This document shows, one piece after another, positions 42,011 to 52,066 of a stretch of DNA of 64,000 nucleotides. The translations under genes were made by a program, and so were the position numbers. Location: NCBI GenBank assembly GCA_977006965.1, contig OZ345372.1, positions 806,001-870,000 on the forward strand. Reading direction: 5' to 3'. The number at the start of each line of letters is the position of its first letter. Within the stretch, counting starts at the first letter, position 1. The DNA is from Phymatolithon calcareum. Taxonomy: Eukaryota; Rhodophyta; Florideophyceae; Hapalidiales. The notes under the pieces were generated by a model. That model had not been told where the DNA came from. It did not search any database and worked only from the letters and a program-made list of their open reading frames with translations.

Positions 42011-43230
42011 TCAGAAAATTATGGACTGCAGAAGTAAAATCATGGACGGAATGGAGCCAGTTCTTGTTAGATGCGGAGGACGTGGGAATCCCAGCAGCTC
42101 CTTAAGTCCACAATTGCCGATATTCGCTGCAGCATTGGCGTCGCGGTCGATCTTCTTCGCTGTACAAGTGCTGTCCAAGTCCGCTCGGTTGTTGTTGCAA
42201 CGAAACACTCTTGAATCTTTGTCTTGTCTCAGCCGAAAGCCGCACGAGTGACAGCACATAGATGTTCTGAATTCGTCGGTGAGAATGACAGGGACCATCA
42301 GGGCCAGCGAGCGCAAGAGGCGCTTTTGAGGGCATGGACCGCGCCGCCTGTGGCTAATCATGACTGCGCCGAGAAACTCGACTCTCCGTTGTGCACAAAG
42401 TTCCTTCGTCCTCATCCGTTTCATCATTCTGCGCTCCATCCTTAACAACTCGAGCTCTTCTCCAAACGCGGTTCTTGTTGCCATATTGTGCACATTTCTC
42501 TGTCGCGCATGAAAACGTGCAAATCTTCGTCGCTGCCTGTCTTCCGGCATGAGCTCTACGATTAACTTGTCCAGGTTCTCGTAGGTCGTGGTTGCGAATG
42601 TCCGCGCTTCACCTGGAATACGAAGAGTCACCTTGATCAGTTGGCATAGCGCCTCCTTGTAATCTTCAAACCCGCGGCTCTTCTCCACCTTTTCCGCGTG
42701 CCGCGCCAAGGACTCGAAGCGATATTCTTTAGCTGAAACGTAATTACCGGAGTAATCGGCGGCAGCAAACAATCTGCTGTTATGCAGACGGTTCTTCGTC
42801 GGGTCTATCTTGACGCGTGCAGTTGTCCCGATGTTCACTTGGCCAGGGTATACGCCACTGACATGGAACGGTTCGCTCAAATCGCCGCGGATTGGCGCCG
42901 AGTTTCGGAAAAGCCCTCTGCGGTGCTCTGTAAGGCGAAATGTTTCGTGTTTACCCTTTCACCTCTCCTGTACGATCTCAGAGACGCCTGGAGGAAGGAG
43001 TGTTGGAAATGCGACATCCATTTACTCAGCCAGAGTCGCTCTCGGTTTCCGAATCGCAAGGCGTCTCCACGATGGTGGCCAGAGTTAGCTTGACTTGAAG
43101 TCCATCCGTTGCGATAGAGTTCACAAGCCAGAGCACAGGGACCGTCGGGTTCTCCATGTTGACTTTGTACTGGCTTTCCTTGGCAACCCACGGTGATTTT
43201 GCGCAAACACTGATGAACCTATGAGGGCCG
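42011..43230 (-). pseudogene. Fanzor (eukaryotic TnpB-like RNA-guided nuclease) relic
   Basis: The main open frame (42880-42011) ends with the TnpB/Fanzor C-terminal hallmark. VILTDEFRTSMCCHSCG gives the RuvC-II Glu and first CxxC. FRCNNN through DSTCT follows, and then DRDANAAANIGNC carries the RuvC-III Asp. Upstream comes AVMISHRRRGPCPQK, as in Fanzor proteins. Before the main frame, other frames read SIATDGLQVKLTLATI (the Fanzor TDGxxVxL block) and GKHETFRLTEHRRGLF. The RuvC-I position reads SGVYPGQVNI where a D-P-G is expected, so the catalytic Asp is Tyr by one base change (TAC for GAC). At least one frameshift and stop codons (for example a TGA at 43026-43028) separate the parts. Fanzor class 1 or 2 cannot be decided. 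The gene is dead as it stands. Confidence 0.8.
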
Positions 43231-44634
43231 CGTTAGACGGACTTGACAGGGCGTCCAACGCCGCTTCAAGTAGAAGCTATTTGTTATCATCTGCATTCCC
43301 TAGCACATGGTGTTGCAATTCTGTGAGGAACGGACTGAGAGCAGGAAGGCCTTGGTGATCCCCTTGAAAGTATTTCATCTGCTCTTTGAAAAATGCATTG
43401 TTCCATGGCTCTTCAACAGGAGAATTAGGGGTCGATTGGTGAGGCGCACTGTCTCTATCGCTCTATGGGCTCAGCATAGATGTTGGTGATGCTTGAGAAC
43501 GTGTCGAAACAGCTGCAGGATTGAATGGGCCGATTATTGGCGAAGAAGTCAAGTCCAGATGCCGGGGCCTGCAAATCGTTGAACAAGGCCATATCCAGGG
43601 TACTGCTTGTTTCCCAATCACGAATGCCGAGGTATGGGGAAATCGTTGCGCACGCAATGCAGTTCTGCACTTGTCTTTCAGTACTCATGCAATCACACAA
43701 GTAATCTCGTTTGCTGTACTTCTGTATGTGGTAGCAAGGAGCCAAGCTTCCCAACTCCCTTTAGAAAAATTTCGTTTACGTGTTCCGCACTACTATCTCT
43801 CATTCTCACTTACGTCCTTGGCACTGTCGAAAAGCCTTACATCCGGTCTAAAAACCAGATACGACGCAGGGACAAAACCCGGGACCACGACAATGGACGC
43901 AAGGGTGACGAACGCTTCAAGAGCATCTTTGCCTCTGAAACTCCACCCAGGACATTGCATATCTTCCGCAATCGGATCCACCATGCAGAGGGCTAAAGCA
44001 ATAGAATTGGTGGAACCCCATTTGGCGCAGAAATGAACACGTATGTAAGAAGATCAGCCAGAAGCTCCACACCTATGGGACAGTCATCTTGATTGATCTC
44101 ATCAAGTTGGCCATTGCTCTTGTGAGTCTCACGGGCCTTACCCTCGAAAGTTTGTACTGAGTGCTTTAGACATAGAGTCCCAGTCCTTCTACTGCATGAT
44201 TTCCGATTCTGCCGGCGTTGTTCCCATATCCAGGAACGACAACAGCTCATGTCAAAAAATTCGTGGTCACGTACATCTTGTTGCGAAAGCTTGCAAGAAC
44301 AACTGAGCGAGTGTCGAAACTATGTGGACCAAATCGATAGGCAATAATGCAACATTTAGTATGGGGGCGACTTGCAGGATTCATGCATTCGTGCGAAGGG
44401 GCATCCCTTCCAACTCGTTGGCCCGCACCGTCCTCCAAATGTCGACGTGAAATAGGGCTGGTGTACCTCTTCCTTTTGTTTATTGAACTCCGGGATCCTC
44501 GCGTACACACACACCGAGAAATTGCAGCAACGGCCTTTATGGGCACCTGAATATGTTCAATAAATACCATCTTTAACGTACATGTAGTTAGTCTATACAA
44601 CTAGTCTACAGCTACCACGATAACGCAAAGCGTA
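43231..44634. other. Intergenic, no certain gene
   Basis: A minus-strand stretch at about 43260-43450 (SPVEEPWNNAFFKEQMKYF) could be the eroded N-terminus of the Fanzor gene. The remainder has only short frames. Confidence 0.35.
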
Positions 44635-46680
44635 TCATTTACAATCTGTGCAGCATTGGCAATAAAGGTCCGGGATAGGAAACATTGCGGCTTGGATTCG
44701 CTTATACGCCAATCGCACTCTTTCTCCAATTTTCTTATCCGCGCAATCGACCTTCCCTGAAAACATGTCAAGGTCAACCTCCTGCAAATCCACGACCATC
44801 CTGCACTTGTGCGGAGCGCTCTTGAACCGACGCACCGTCCCAAACCGATTTGCGAGCAGTGAGCGTCCAAACCGAAGCGCGTCTGGTACGGTACACGACG
44901 GACCGCGTATGGAATGCGCGAGAATAGCTGCCGCTACTGAGTCCGCCAATAGGTCTGATGCGTGTCCGGCAGCCCACGAAATGCGAACCCCATCCGGCGA
45001 GCTCGGCTCGACAACGAGCCCGCCCCGAGCCATTGCAATTTGTGGTTGCTTTTCATCAAACACCACGTCCTCGAACGCAGTTCGCAGTTCTGTTGCGATG
45101 GTGACGAACTTCTTCGTCGTTGGAACCACTGTGTGCTGTGATATTTTTGACACCTTTAACGATGTGAGATGTGGCAGGTCTCGCGGCTTCACCAGTGTGT
45201 ACGCAAAGTCCTGCTGAATCAGGAGTCCTGATACTCTGGTCCCAGCTTTCAGCTCTTCGCCTTTGTCGTCCAACACTCCGATCGCTCTTGCTGTTTTTGC
45301 ATTCTGAAACTGAAGCTTCACGGCCTGACAATTCGCGGGAGCGTGCAGATCAATTTTCTTTCCACCCTCAGTGCGGTTATGAATCGTATCGAGTGCGCCA
45401 CGCAATCGTGACATATTGTTCTTCTCCCCATGCACTAAAACGACATGCGACGGGTTCGTATCAGCGACAAAATGCCGGGTCTCCTTGAAGTCCGCGTGGG
45501 CGGCGAAGGTGATATAGTCAACAGAACAGGCCAGTCGTGTCTGTCGACCGTCCAGTCGAGTGATTGATTCAGGTTCGGTGAGCACTTTCTTCGCGAGAGT
45601 GCCGTCCACAGAATACCCAGTGAGCACCAGGCCGTTTCTCTTATTCGTACACCATCGCTCAAACAGCTCTCGTGATAGACCATTCTGCAACATACCAGGC
45701 GATGCCATGAAAACGCACGGTCCATCGTCATCGAAACGATTAATACCGGCGACGTTTTTGACATATTTGAAGTTAAACGGGTTACTGATTTCAAATCTAC
45801 GCCGCACATTGTCGTTCATCATGTTGACATACGTCTGGTAGACCGGCATACATTTTACCGCGATAGTACTGGCGTAGTAGATGGGAACGTGTTGCAAGTC
45901 CGGATTGGCCTCCCAGAATTCATCCAATATGAGCAGCAGCTCCTGTGCGCGACCCAGAGCAAACACAGGCAACAAAACGCGACCCCCACCTCGAACGAGA
46001 CGCGCGACGCGGTCAGTGAAGCGTTTTTCACGAATTCGCCTGCCCTCATGCTCCTGCACGCCGTACGTAGACTCGACAATAAGCACGTCCGGACGAAACG
46101 GTGGAATTTCAGCTGCCTTCAAATGACGATCTTCTTCGCGGGAATAATCCCCAGTGTAGAGCACGCGCACACCAGCAATTTCGACCATGAACATTGCTCC
46201 GCCAAGCACATGAGCGGCGTAGAACGGGCGAAATTTGATGCCGTCAACGTTGACTTCCGCATGGTAATCGACGACTTCAATGCGTGACATTGTCTTGTTC
46301 ACATCATCCTCTGTGTACAAAGACTCTTCCCCGGGGGCATTTCGAGAAACACGGACAAAATCAGAGAGCAGCGCCTTGTAAATAGCACGCGTCGGCTGAG
46401 TCATGAATATGCGCTTGCAATTAAACTGGGTCTTCTCCATGAGGAAAGGCAAACCGGCGGCATGATCCAAATGGTAGTGGGTGATGAGCACCAAGTCGAT
46501 ATCATCAGCGTCAATTTCATCAAAGAAAGGGAGCGAGGCCATTCCGGAGTAGGCTGGATGGATACCACAATCGAACATGATGGTCTTGCCCATAAACTTT
46601 AAAATACAACAGGAGCGACCGACCTCGGAGCCTGCGCCGATTGGCATGATTTGCATTTCATTTTCGGTTGTACCTGACAT
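44635..46680 (-). CDS. CPSF3: CPSF73, pre-mRNA 3'-end processing endonuclease
   Basis: 681 aa, single exon, near the human length of 684. This is the zinc-dependent nuclease that cuts pre-mRNA before polyadenylation and processes histone mRNA. Metallo-beta-lactamase motifs are complete: FDCGIHPAYSG, THYHLDHAAG (His68, His70, Asp72, His73), HVLGGAMFM and YTGDYSREEDRHL. The beta-CASP insert has VIVESTYGVQ (motif A), the FAAHADF His (motif B) and LVHGEKNNM (motif C). The C-terminal domain (about 470-681) includes LLIQQDFAYTLVKPRDL and ends in a cysteine pair (YCQCCTDC). Human CPSF73 has HTD where this one has HAD. Confidence 0.97.
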   Translation of the reverse strand: MSGTTENEMQIMPIGAGSEVGRSCCILKFMGKTIMFDCGIHPAYSGMASLPFFDEIDADDIDLVLITHYHLDHAAGLPFLMEKTQFNCKRIFMTQPTRAIYKALLSDFVRVSRNAPGEESLYTEDDVNKTMSRIEVVDYHAEVNVDGIKFRPFYAAHVLGGAMFMVEIAGVRVLYTGDYSREEDRHLKAAEIPPFRPDVLIVESTYGVQEHEGRRIREKRFTDRVARLVRGGGRVLLPVFALGRAQELLLILDEFWEANPDLQHVPIYYASTIAVKCMPVYQTYVNMMNDNVRRRFEISNPFNFKYVKNVAGINRFDDDGPCVFMASPGMLQNGLSRELFERWCTNKRNGLVLTGYSVDGTLAKKVLTEPESITRLDGRQTRLACSVDYITFAAHADFKETRHFVADTNPSHVVLVHGEKNNMSRLRGALDTIHNRTEGGKKIDLHAPANCQAVKLQFQNAKTARAIGVLDDKGEELKAGTRVSGLLIQQDFAYTLVKPRDLPHLTSLKVSKISQHTVVPTTKKFVTIATELRTAFEDVVFDEKQPQIAMARGGLVVEPSSPDGVRISWAAGHASDLLADSVAAAILAHSIRGPSCTVPDALRFGRSLLANRFGTVRRFKSAPHKCRMVVDLQEVDLDMFSGKVDCADKKIGERVRLAYKRIQAAMFPIPDLYCQCCTDCK

Positions 46681-47187
46681 TGCGGCAACGTCAGGGAACT
46701 AAGATGAACCCCGGGAACGGCTCAGGGCCCTTGAGGTAATTCGGCTTTGACAGGAGCAACGTTGCGCGGCCGGGATCCTTGCCTCCGGTATGCACTATTC
46801 GGATTGCACTATAGTTGTTAGGGAAGCATAGCTATGACACGCTAAGCAGAGCAAAAATACCAAAATTTATACTTTACCAGGAAAATTGAATCTGGTATGG
46901 CCAAAACTGGGCTTGACATAACAATGCATAACAATCTGAAATTGACCAGATAGAAAGATCCGATCAGTCCGTGTGCCACGTGTATTGCCTCCTCAAACTC
47001 TATATAAACGTCGTCGGTCGTCCGCGCTTCCAAATTTCGGTGAATGATTCTTCTGGTTCTCAACAACGTGATGAACGGGAAATTGGCACGTCTGTGCGTA
47101 ATGTTCAACGCAGTCGCCCTGAAGAAACTTGTTACACAAGAAAGGACTGCACTCCCAATCTGACTTTTGATGAACCCAGAAAAACTT
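46681..47187. other. Intergenic, no recognisable gene
   Basis: This is the 5' flank of CPSF73 and the 3' flank of the methyltransferase gene. Short frames only. Confidence 0.45.
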
Positions 47188-48123
47188 CTACAGATAATCG
47201 TCGGCCTCATCCAGTAGGTCATGTCTTTTTAGTAATGTGACCGCCTTCTTGGTTGACATCAACAACCACTTTTTGTATAATTTAGTGATTTCCTCATCTG
47301 TCAAATCCGGCTCGATGAGTTCCAAATGTCTCATATGTGTTAGCATTATCGCACAGGAAACAGAAATGTTAAAGCTCTGCGAAAACCCAGTCATCGGGAT
47401 GTACACCTTGTGATCCGCATTAGATCGCAAAGCTTTGCTCAGTCCACGTTCTTCGTTACCAAACATGATGCATATTTTCTTCATCGACTTGAAGTCAAGC
47501 TGCTCGAGCGGAACGGCGTCGTCGTCCAAACACGTCGCCACAACAGTACACCCGTCCTTCTTAAGGTAGTCCAAAGCGTCCATGCAATGCCTATACTTGG
47601 ACACAGTCATCCATTTTTCCGCGCTCATGGTTATGCCACCGGAAACCTGAAATGGCTCATAAGCTTCCACCACATGCGCGTCGGTAAGCCCGAACGCCTC
47701 CATTGTTCGCAAACATGCAGCGCCGTTCGCAGGATCGCACAGGTTCTCAAACAGACACTGCACACGCTTGGATCGTGCCTGTAAGATCTGCTCAATTCGT
47801 AGCAGACGTTGTGGCTTTACGGTCGAACGCAACAAGGTCAGTAGCTTGGTTTCTCTGATTCGCGAGCCATACAATCCGGTTGGGCCCCAGGTCTTGTCTG
47901 CAAGTTTGCCCATGTTCAGTTTGCCCATTCCGTCAATTGGTACGGCCGCACTTTTCTCAGCCTTAATCGCCTTGCCGTTCGGATGTTCACCATTCGCAAC
48001 TGCCCCGCTCGCGTCATGCCTCAGAACATTGTCGGCCATTCGAACTCCGGGTTGAGCAGATAGAGATCTTGACAATCTCTGTAACGTGGATGCGGCGATC
48101 GTTCTCATTCCGCTGGAGCACAT
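47188..48123 (-). CDS. SpoU/TrmH-family RNA 2'-O-methyltransferase
   Basis: 311 aa from the ATG at 48123. SPOUT enzymes with a trefoil knot methylate ribose 2'-O in tRNA (TrmH, Gm18) or rRNA. Motif 1 reads FENLCDPANGAACLRTMEAFG, motif 2 ICIMFGNEERGLS, motif 3 IPMTGFSQSFNISVSCAIML. These match NxxdxxNxGAxxRtAeaFG, lxfGxExxGLs and IPMxGxxxSLNVSxA. The motif 3 change of Leu to Phe is mild. A C-terminal Lys-rich helical tail resembles the TrmH tRNA-binding extension. The N-terminus (MRTIAASTLQRLSRSLSAQP) looks like a mitochondrial presequence. It is head-to-head with RPE, 270 bp apart. The exact substrate is inferred only. Confidence 0.9.
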   Translation of the reverse strand: MCSSGMRTIAASTLQRLSRSLSAQPGVRMADNVLRHDASGAVANGEHPNGKAIKAEKSAAVPIDGMGKLNMGKLADKTWGPTGLYGSRIRETKLLTLLRSTVKPQRLLRIEQILQARSKRVQCLFENLCDPANGAACLRTMEAFGLTDAHVVEAYEPFQVSGGITMSAEKWMTVSKYRHCMDALDYLKKDGCTVVATCLDDDAVPLEQLDFKSMKKICIMFGNEERGLSKALRSNADHKVYIPMTGFSQSFNISVSCAIMLTHMRHLELIEPDLTDEEITKLYKKWLLMSTKKAVTLLKRHDLLDEADDYL

Positions 48124-48393
48124 CGGCGATAACCTAAAAATTGAGCGAATGGGTGTAGACTAAAAAAATGCCCCTGTATCTCTGCTCATACATCACCCTC
48201 GACACGATTGGGCCAATTTAGCACAATCTGCGGGAGACAGCCACTACATCACCTTATGCTCGGATAGCATCCGCGCCATCAGACAGTAGTTTCTCTGCAG
48301 AGAAACTTCACAATGCTGACTTCATCGACAAAGTGTTAATAATATAGCGTGAAGTACTGACGTTCCGACTTAAACAAGAGCACCATTTGCAAA
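48124..48393. promoter_or_regulatory. Divergent promoter region, TrmH-like / RPE, with a 20-bp palindrome
   Basis: 270 bp separate the two start codons. A perfect palindrome AGTTTCTCTGCAGAGAAACT lies at 48288-48307, about 90 bp upstream of the RPE ATG, and could be a binding site for a dimeric regulator. Confidence 0.5.
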
Positions 48394-49113
48394 ATGACCC
48401 CGGCTCCAAAAATCGCACCGTCGATTCTGTCAGCGGACTTTGCGCTTCTCCGCGATGAAGCTGTGAGAATGAAAGCATGCGGTGGTGACTGGCTGCACGT
48501 GGACGTGATGGACGGTCATTTCGTCCCGAATCTGACCTTGGGACCGCCCGTGGTTGCCTCCTTGCGGAAGCACACCTCGATGTACCTGGACGTGCACATT
48601 ATGGTATCAGAGCCGTTGCGCTGGCTGGAAGCATTCAAGAAAGCCGGTGCGGACGGGCTGACGTTTCACGCGGAGGCCTTCTGTGCCGCCCCGTACGAAA
48701 TTAACGCACCTTACCCCGGACCGACATCGGAAGAAACGGCAAAGATTGTTTCGTGCGCCCGTCAAATTCGAGCGCTCGGAATGCGTGCTGGCCTGGCGCT
48801 TCGTCCGCAAACCGCCTTTTCCACTGTTCAAGCAGTGCTTGATGCTGGAGCGATCGATCTTTTGCTCACCATGACCGTGGAGCCTGGGTTTGGTGGACAG
48901 AAGTTTATGTCGAGCGTCATGGACAAGGTGCGACAGGCACGGGCGGCCTATCCAGATGTGGATATCGAGGTGGATGGCGGGCTGTCACCGAAAACTGTTG
49001 ATCAGGCTGCCGCTGCGGGGGCTAATGTCATTGTCGCTGGGTCTGCAATATTTGGAGCGGACGATCCTGAAAAGGTTATCGGTATTCTTCGTAGCGCTGT
49101 GTCGTCTGCATGA
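48394..49113 (+). CDS. RPE: Ribulose-phosphate 3-epimerase
   Basis: 239 aa, single exon, ATG in TGCAAAATGA. The enzyme interconverts ribulose-5-phosphate and xylulose-5-phosphate in the pentose phosphate pathway and Calvin cycle. The TIM-barrel motifs are intact: IAPSILSADFALL, WLHVDVMDGHFVPNLTLGP (metal His and Asp), LDVHIMVSEP, LTFHAEA, MTVEPGFGGQKF, DIEVDGGL (second catalytic Asp) and ANVIVAGSAIFG. There is no N-terminal extension, so this is the cytosolic form. A plastid isoform would be expected elsewhere in the genome. An insert at ICAAPYEINAPYPGPTSEET-like residues 98-116 is of the eukaryotic cytosolic type. Confidence 0.97.
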   Translation: MTPAPKIAPSILSADFALLRDEAVRMKACGGDWLHVDVMDGHFVPNLTLGPPVVASLRKHTSMYLDVHIMVSEPLRWLEAFKKAGADGLTFHAEAFCAAPYEINAPYPGPTSEETAKIVSCARQIRALGMRAGLALRPQTAFSTVQAVLDAGAIDLLLTMTVEPGFGGQKFMSSVMDKVRQARAAYPDVDIEVDGGLSPKTVDQAAAAGANVIVAGSAIFGADDPEKVIGILRSAVSSA

Positions 49114-49134
49114 GAGTTGTTGTAAATCACAGTA

Positions 49135-49612
49135 CTAAAGGTCCTCATCTTTACTCGTCACAGATTCTTCTGTGATCGGCAGAACTTCCAAAACGCCACA
49201 GGATTGCTTTTCCATGTCCCCTTGCGGAAGTAGCCCGAAAAACCGAGATTGTTCCCTAAAGCGATAAGAAATGAATTGCGTAACAGCCACCCTGTTTTGG
49301 TTCGCCTTTGTCCCAAATTGTGGACTACGTCGAACCGAAAGTTGCCGTTGTTCGTCAATGTACCCTAATTCAGAGTCCGAGACAGACGATTCATCTGCAC
49401 CGTTGAGCTCGATCGTAACATTTGTCTTAAAAGGGTGCATAAGGTTCATCGATCGTCCACACCATGCTCCACAGTCGCAGACTTGTCCAAAGCTTCATCA
49501 AGCAAACCCAGTGGCGCAAGCACATCCAGCAAATTACGATAGGGTAACTTTCTTCGTTCGCAGCAGCCGGGCGAACACGAAGAGCCAGATTGGCAACCCA
49601 GGGGACACGCAA
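49135..49612 (-). pseudogene. Unassigned, frame-broken coding relic
   Basis: The 3' part is an open frame of 104 codons from the ATG at 49449 (TNVTIELNGADESSVSDSEL, ending TSKDEDL). Upstream, two other frames carry protein-like pieces, ANLALRVRPAAANEESYP and NLLDVLAPLGLLDEALDKSA, each shifted against the next. This may be a decayed gene or exons with very short introns. No family is recognised. Its stop lies 21 bp from the RPE stop, tail-to-tail. Confidence 0.35.
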
Positions 49613-49627
49613 TTCATTTAATGCAGA

Positions 49628-50030
49628 ATGGGGTTTCCTATTCCTTACTTTGACGACAAGGCCGTTGCTGTTACAACAGATCCTATTTGCACCAAATGCA
49701 GGAGATCACTTCAAGAGACAATGACGGCTCCCCGTCCGCCACCGCTCAACCTAAGTGACAGCCCTGCCAGAGACGAGTACGCTGCTACCATCGCCAGGGT
49801 CCAGCGCATCATCGCTCGTTCTGAAGAACGCTTTCCAGCTCTGGTACGACGTCATCTGACCGCGGAATTTGTCCCCGATAATCAAGTTCAGAGCCGAACT
49901 GGCATGGATGACTCGGGGCCCTATCGTTCATAAGTTAGATGAGTTGTACGATAGCGAGAGGCAGGAAGTGATTGCGGATCTCATTCCCCAATTTTTACCG
50001 AGCACAGTGGAGTACATAGACTCTGGATAA
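49628..50030 (+). pseudogene. Unassigned coding relic, two frames
   Basis: From about 49721 a frame reads MTAPRPPPLNLSDSPARDEY and RIIARSEERFPALVRRHLTA, ending at 49933. The next frame continues IVHKLDELYDSERQEVIADL and IPQFLPSTVEYIDSG. The join needs one frame change. No known family fits. Confidence 0.3.
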
Positions 50031-50288
50031 CAAGCGGTGACTAGATACATGTTTTCATGCCTTGTTCAGCCTTGAGCCCCGAAATCTGGATTTGAAAATC
50101 CGAACAAATCAATAAAAAATAAACTGAACTTTAGATGTCTCAATGTTTCGATACCGAATTGACCTGCACGACGGTCGTGTGCATGTCGGGACACTCTTCT
50201 TGTGAAGAATGAAGCTCAAACTCCCAGGCTTGGATAATTATCACGTATGCAAGTCAAGGTTGCCATGCCCCTCGTCCGGTCGCTATCG

Positions 50289-50318
50289 GAATGACTGGGT
50301 TTTTAAACCCTGTCATTC
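50289..50318. repeat. Inverted repeat, 14-bp arms with one mismatch
   Basis: GAATGACTGGGTTT pairs with AAACCCTGTCATTC across two T bases. It lies 3' of the DUF1995 gene. Confidence 0.7.
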
Positions 50319-50516
50319 TTAAAAGTCATGGAAGGACTATTACAAAGAAAAAACGAGTGTTGTACAGCCGAGCAAGGATACCGCGCCAAAACGAGTGGGA
50401 AAGCACTGCAGGCGTATCTTCAAAGTGATCGTGGAGACTAGGAAATAAGAAATACAATACTTTGTGTACAAGAAAAGGTCTTACAAAAATGGACTCTCAA
50501 GCCAGGACTACCATCT

Positions 50517-51596
50517 CTATCCAATGGCCTGATCTGAGGAGAGGTCCGCTCGCCACGAAAACTCGCAATTGACCTTTTCCCTAGACGGTCGATTATTCTG
50601 CTCCGCGATGAGCCTGAAACCGCCTTTCGAGTGCGCCCGCAGCAGATACATTTCCCACTTTCGCGGAAAGCAGCGCAGCATAGCACCAGTGGCGTTTTTA
50701 CAGATGTACGCGACGGGATCGATGTAATAGCTCGGATGATAATCTGAAATAAACGAGGGCACCCGCGGTTCGTCATCGAGAGAACCATGGCGTGTGAGAG
50801 CTATAAGGTTCGGGTTGAAGATGAGAACCAGATTTTGATGATTCCAATTGGAATAGTGAACCATCTCAACATGCTCAATGTGCGACGGGTTTCCGTCTGT
50901 GTTACGCGGACAAAGCAAAATCGCAATATTGCACTCAGTTGCGGCTGCCTCTTTTCCCTCACCGAGAACATACGCATCGACAGAGGCCCGGAGTTGCGGA
51001 CTGATAAGAGGAATACCAACTTCAGCCTCGCGACGAGAGTTGAAGTAGATCGCAGCACGGTTACCGCGACCAGAGCGCATGGCGTCTGGATTAGTAGCGA
51101 GAAAGTTCTCCCTGTTCAACATCAACGAAGCTAGAGTCGCATTGCATGCATCCATGAGCAGCCGCAGACGCTTAGGGGGCCCACTGTCGTCACGAGCGAC
51201 AAGCTCTGGATTGCGCAGATCCACCAGCAATCGCTCGTAACCCTCACGACACGCAAGTGATACAGCGACTGTCATTTGGCAGACAGCTTCCGCCCATGTG
51301 GATGGGAATCGAGACGACCGGGTGAATTGCCGGTGCTCCTGAGCACATACCGATTCACCGCCAACCAGGACACTCTCCTCGGGCAGATTGGCTGTAGCGC
51401 GGTATTTCTGCGCAAGTGAAGGCCCACTGACATCGGATATACGACGCGGACGACGAGGTTGCGCTGGGCGACGACGTCTTCGCGGGGCTGGCTTCGGTGG
51501 CGTGGCGGATGGTCCCGACGCGGTCATGGTGCACGAGGTCGCAAAGGCTGTGGATGGGCCTGATGCGGCGATGGAGCACATTCTCGCGAAGGCCAT
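50517..51596 (-). CDS. DUF1995-domain protein, probably plastid
   Basis: 359 aa from the ATG at 51596. DUF1995 proteins are found in cyanobacteria and plastid lineages. A plant member (LPA3) assists photosystem II assembly. The domain covers about residues 95-340: PSTWAEAVCQMTVAVSLACR followed by EGYERLLVDLRNPEL is the family start (P-xx-xx-A-xx-Q...A...G..R..VDL..PEL). VHYSNWNHQNLVLIFNPNL and YYIDPVAYICKNATGAMLRC are the core and end blocks. The N-terminal 80 residues are Ser/Ala/Thr-rich then strongly basic (APRRRRRPAQPRRPRR), consistent with a transit peptide plus linker. The function here is inferred from family context only. Confidence 0.75.
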   Translation of the reverse strand: MAFARMCSIAASGPSTAFATSCTMTASGPSATPPKPAPRRRRRPAQPRRPRRISDVSGPSLAQKYRATANLPEESVLVGGESVCAQEHRQFTRSSRFPSTWAEAVCQMTVAVSLACREGYERLLVDLRNPELVARDDSGPPKRLRLLMDACNATLASLMLNRENFLATNPDAMRSGRGNRAAIYFNSRREAEVGIPLISPQLRASVDAYVLGEGKEAAATECNIAILLCPRNTDGNPSHIEHVEMVHYSNWNHQNLVLIFNPNLIALTRHGSLDDEPRVPSFISDYHPSYYIDPVAYICKNATGAMLRCFPRKWEMYLLRAHSKGGFRLIAEQNNRPSREKVNCEFSWRADLSSDQAIG

Positions 51597-52066
51597 GGTT
51601 AGGTAGTCCCGTCTGGAATGGCTTCCGGCATACGCTAACGTATTTAGAATAGTGGAGGTTGGTTGATAGGATTGGGCAAGTGCCCTGAGGATCACCGCAG
51701 ATTGAGCAGGGGAGTTGAGATTTTTGGGATTCTCGCAGGCACAGTCAGCCACAATTTCACGTTTGGGCGAATCTGCGATCCACTAATTTTAAGCCAATTC
51801 GCGCCTCAAAAGATTGTGTCAAAAAAGAACAAAAATAACGGAATTTAATGTGATATGATTGTTCGCCGTCTGATTGTACATTTTTCGGTTGATACAGCCG
51901 AGGCAGAAAGCCAGAGGAGGCTTATAGAAGATTACTGTACAAAGTATACAACCTGACGACACAACAGAGAAATAGAGTGCACTTCGAGGACGTACCCACA
52001 TGAATGATGAACGTTAGTTGCAGGACAGTGCAAAAGAACAAACTACTCAATCGGCGGGCGGGCGAT
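51597..52066. other. Intergenic, no recognisable gene
   Basis: 5' flank of the DUF1995 gene and 3' flank of the bHLH-GAF gene, AT-rich at 51780-51860. Confidence 0.45.

Noticed and set aside
49628-50030. Functional gene on the plus strand downstream of RPE
   Set aside because: The protein-like reading changes frame and has no splice sites at the change, so only a relic is supported.
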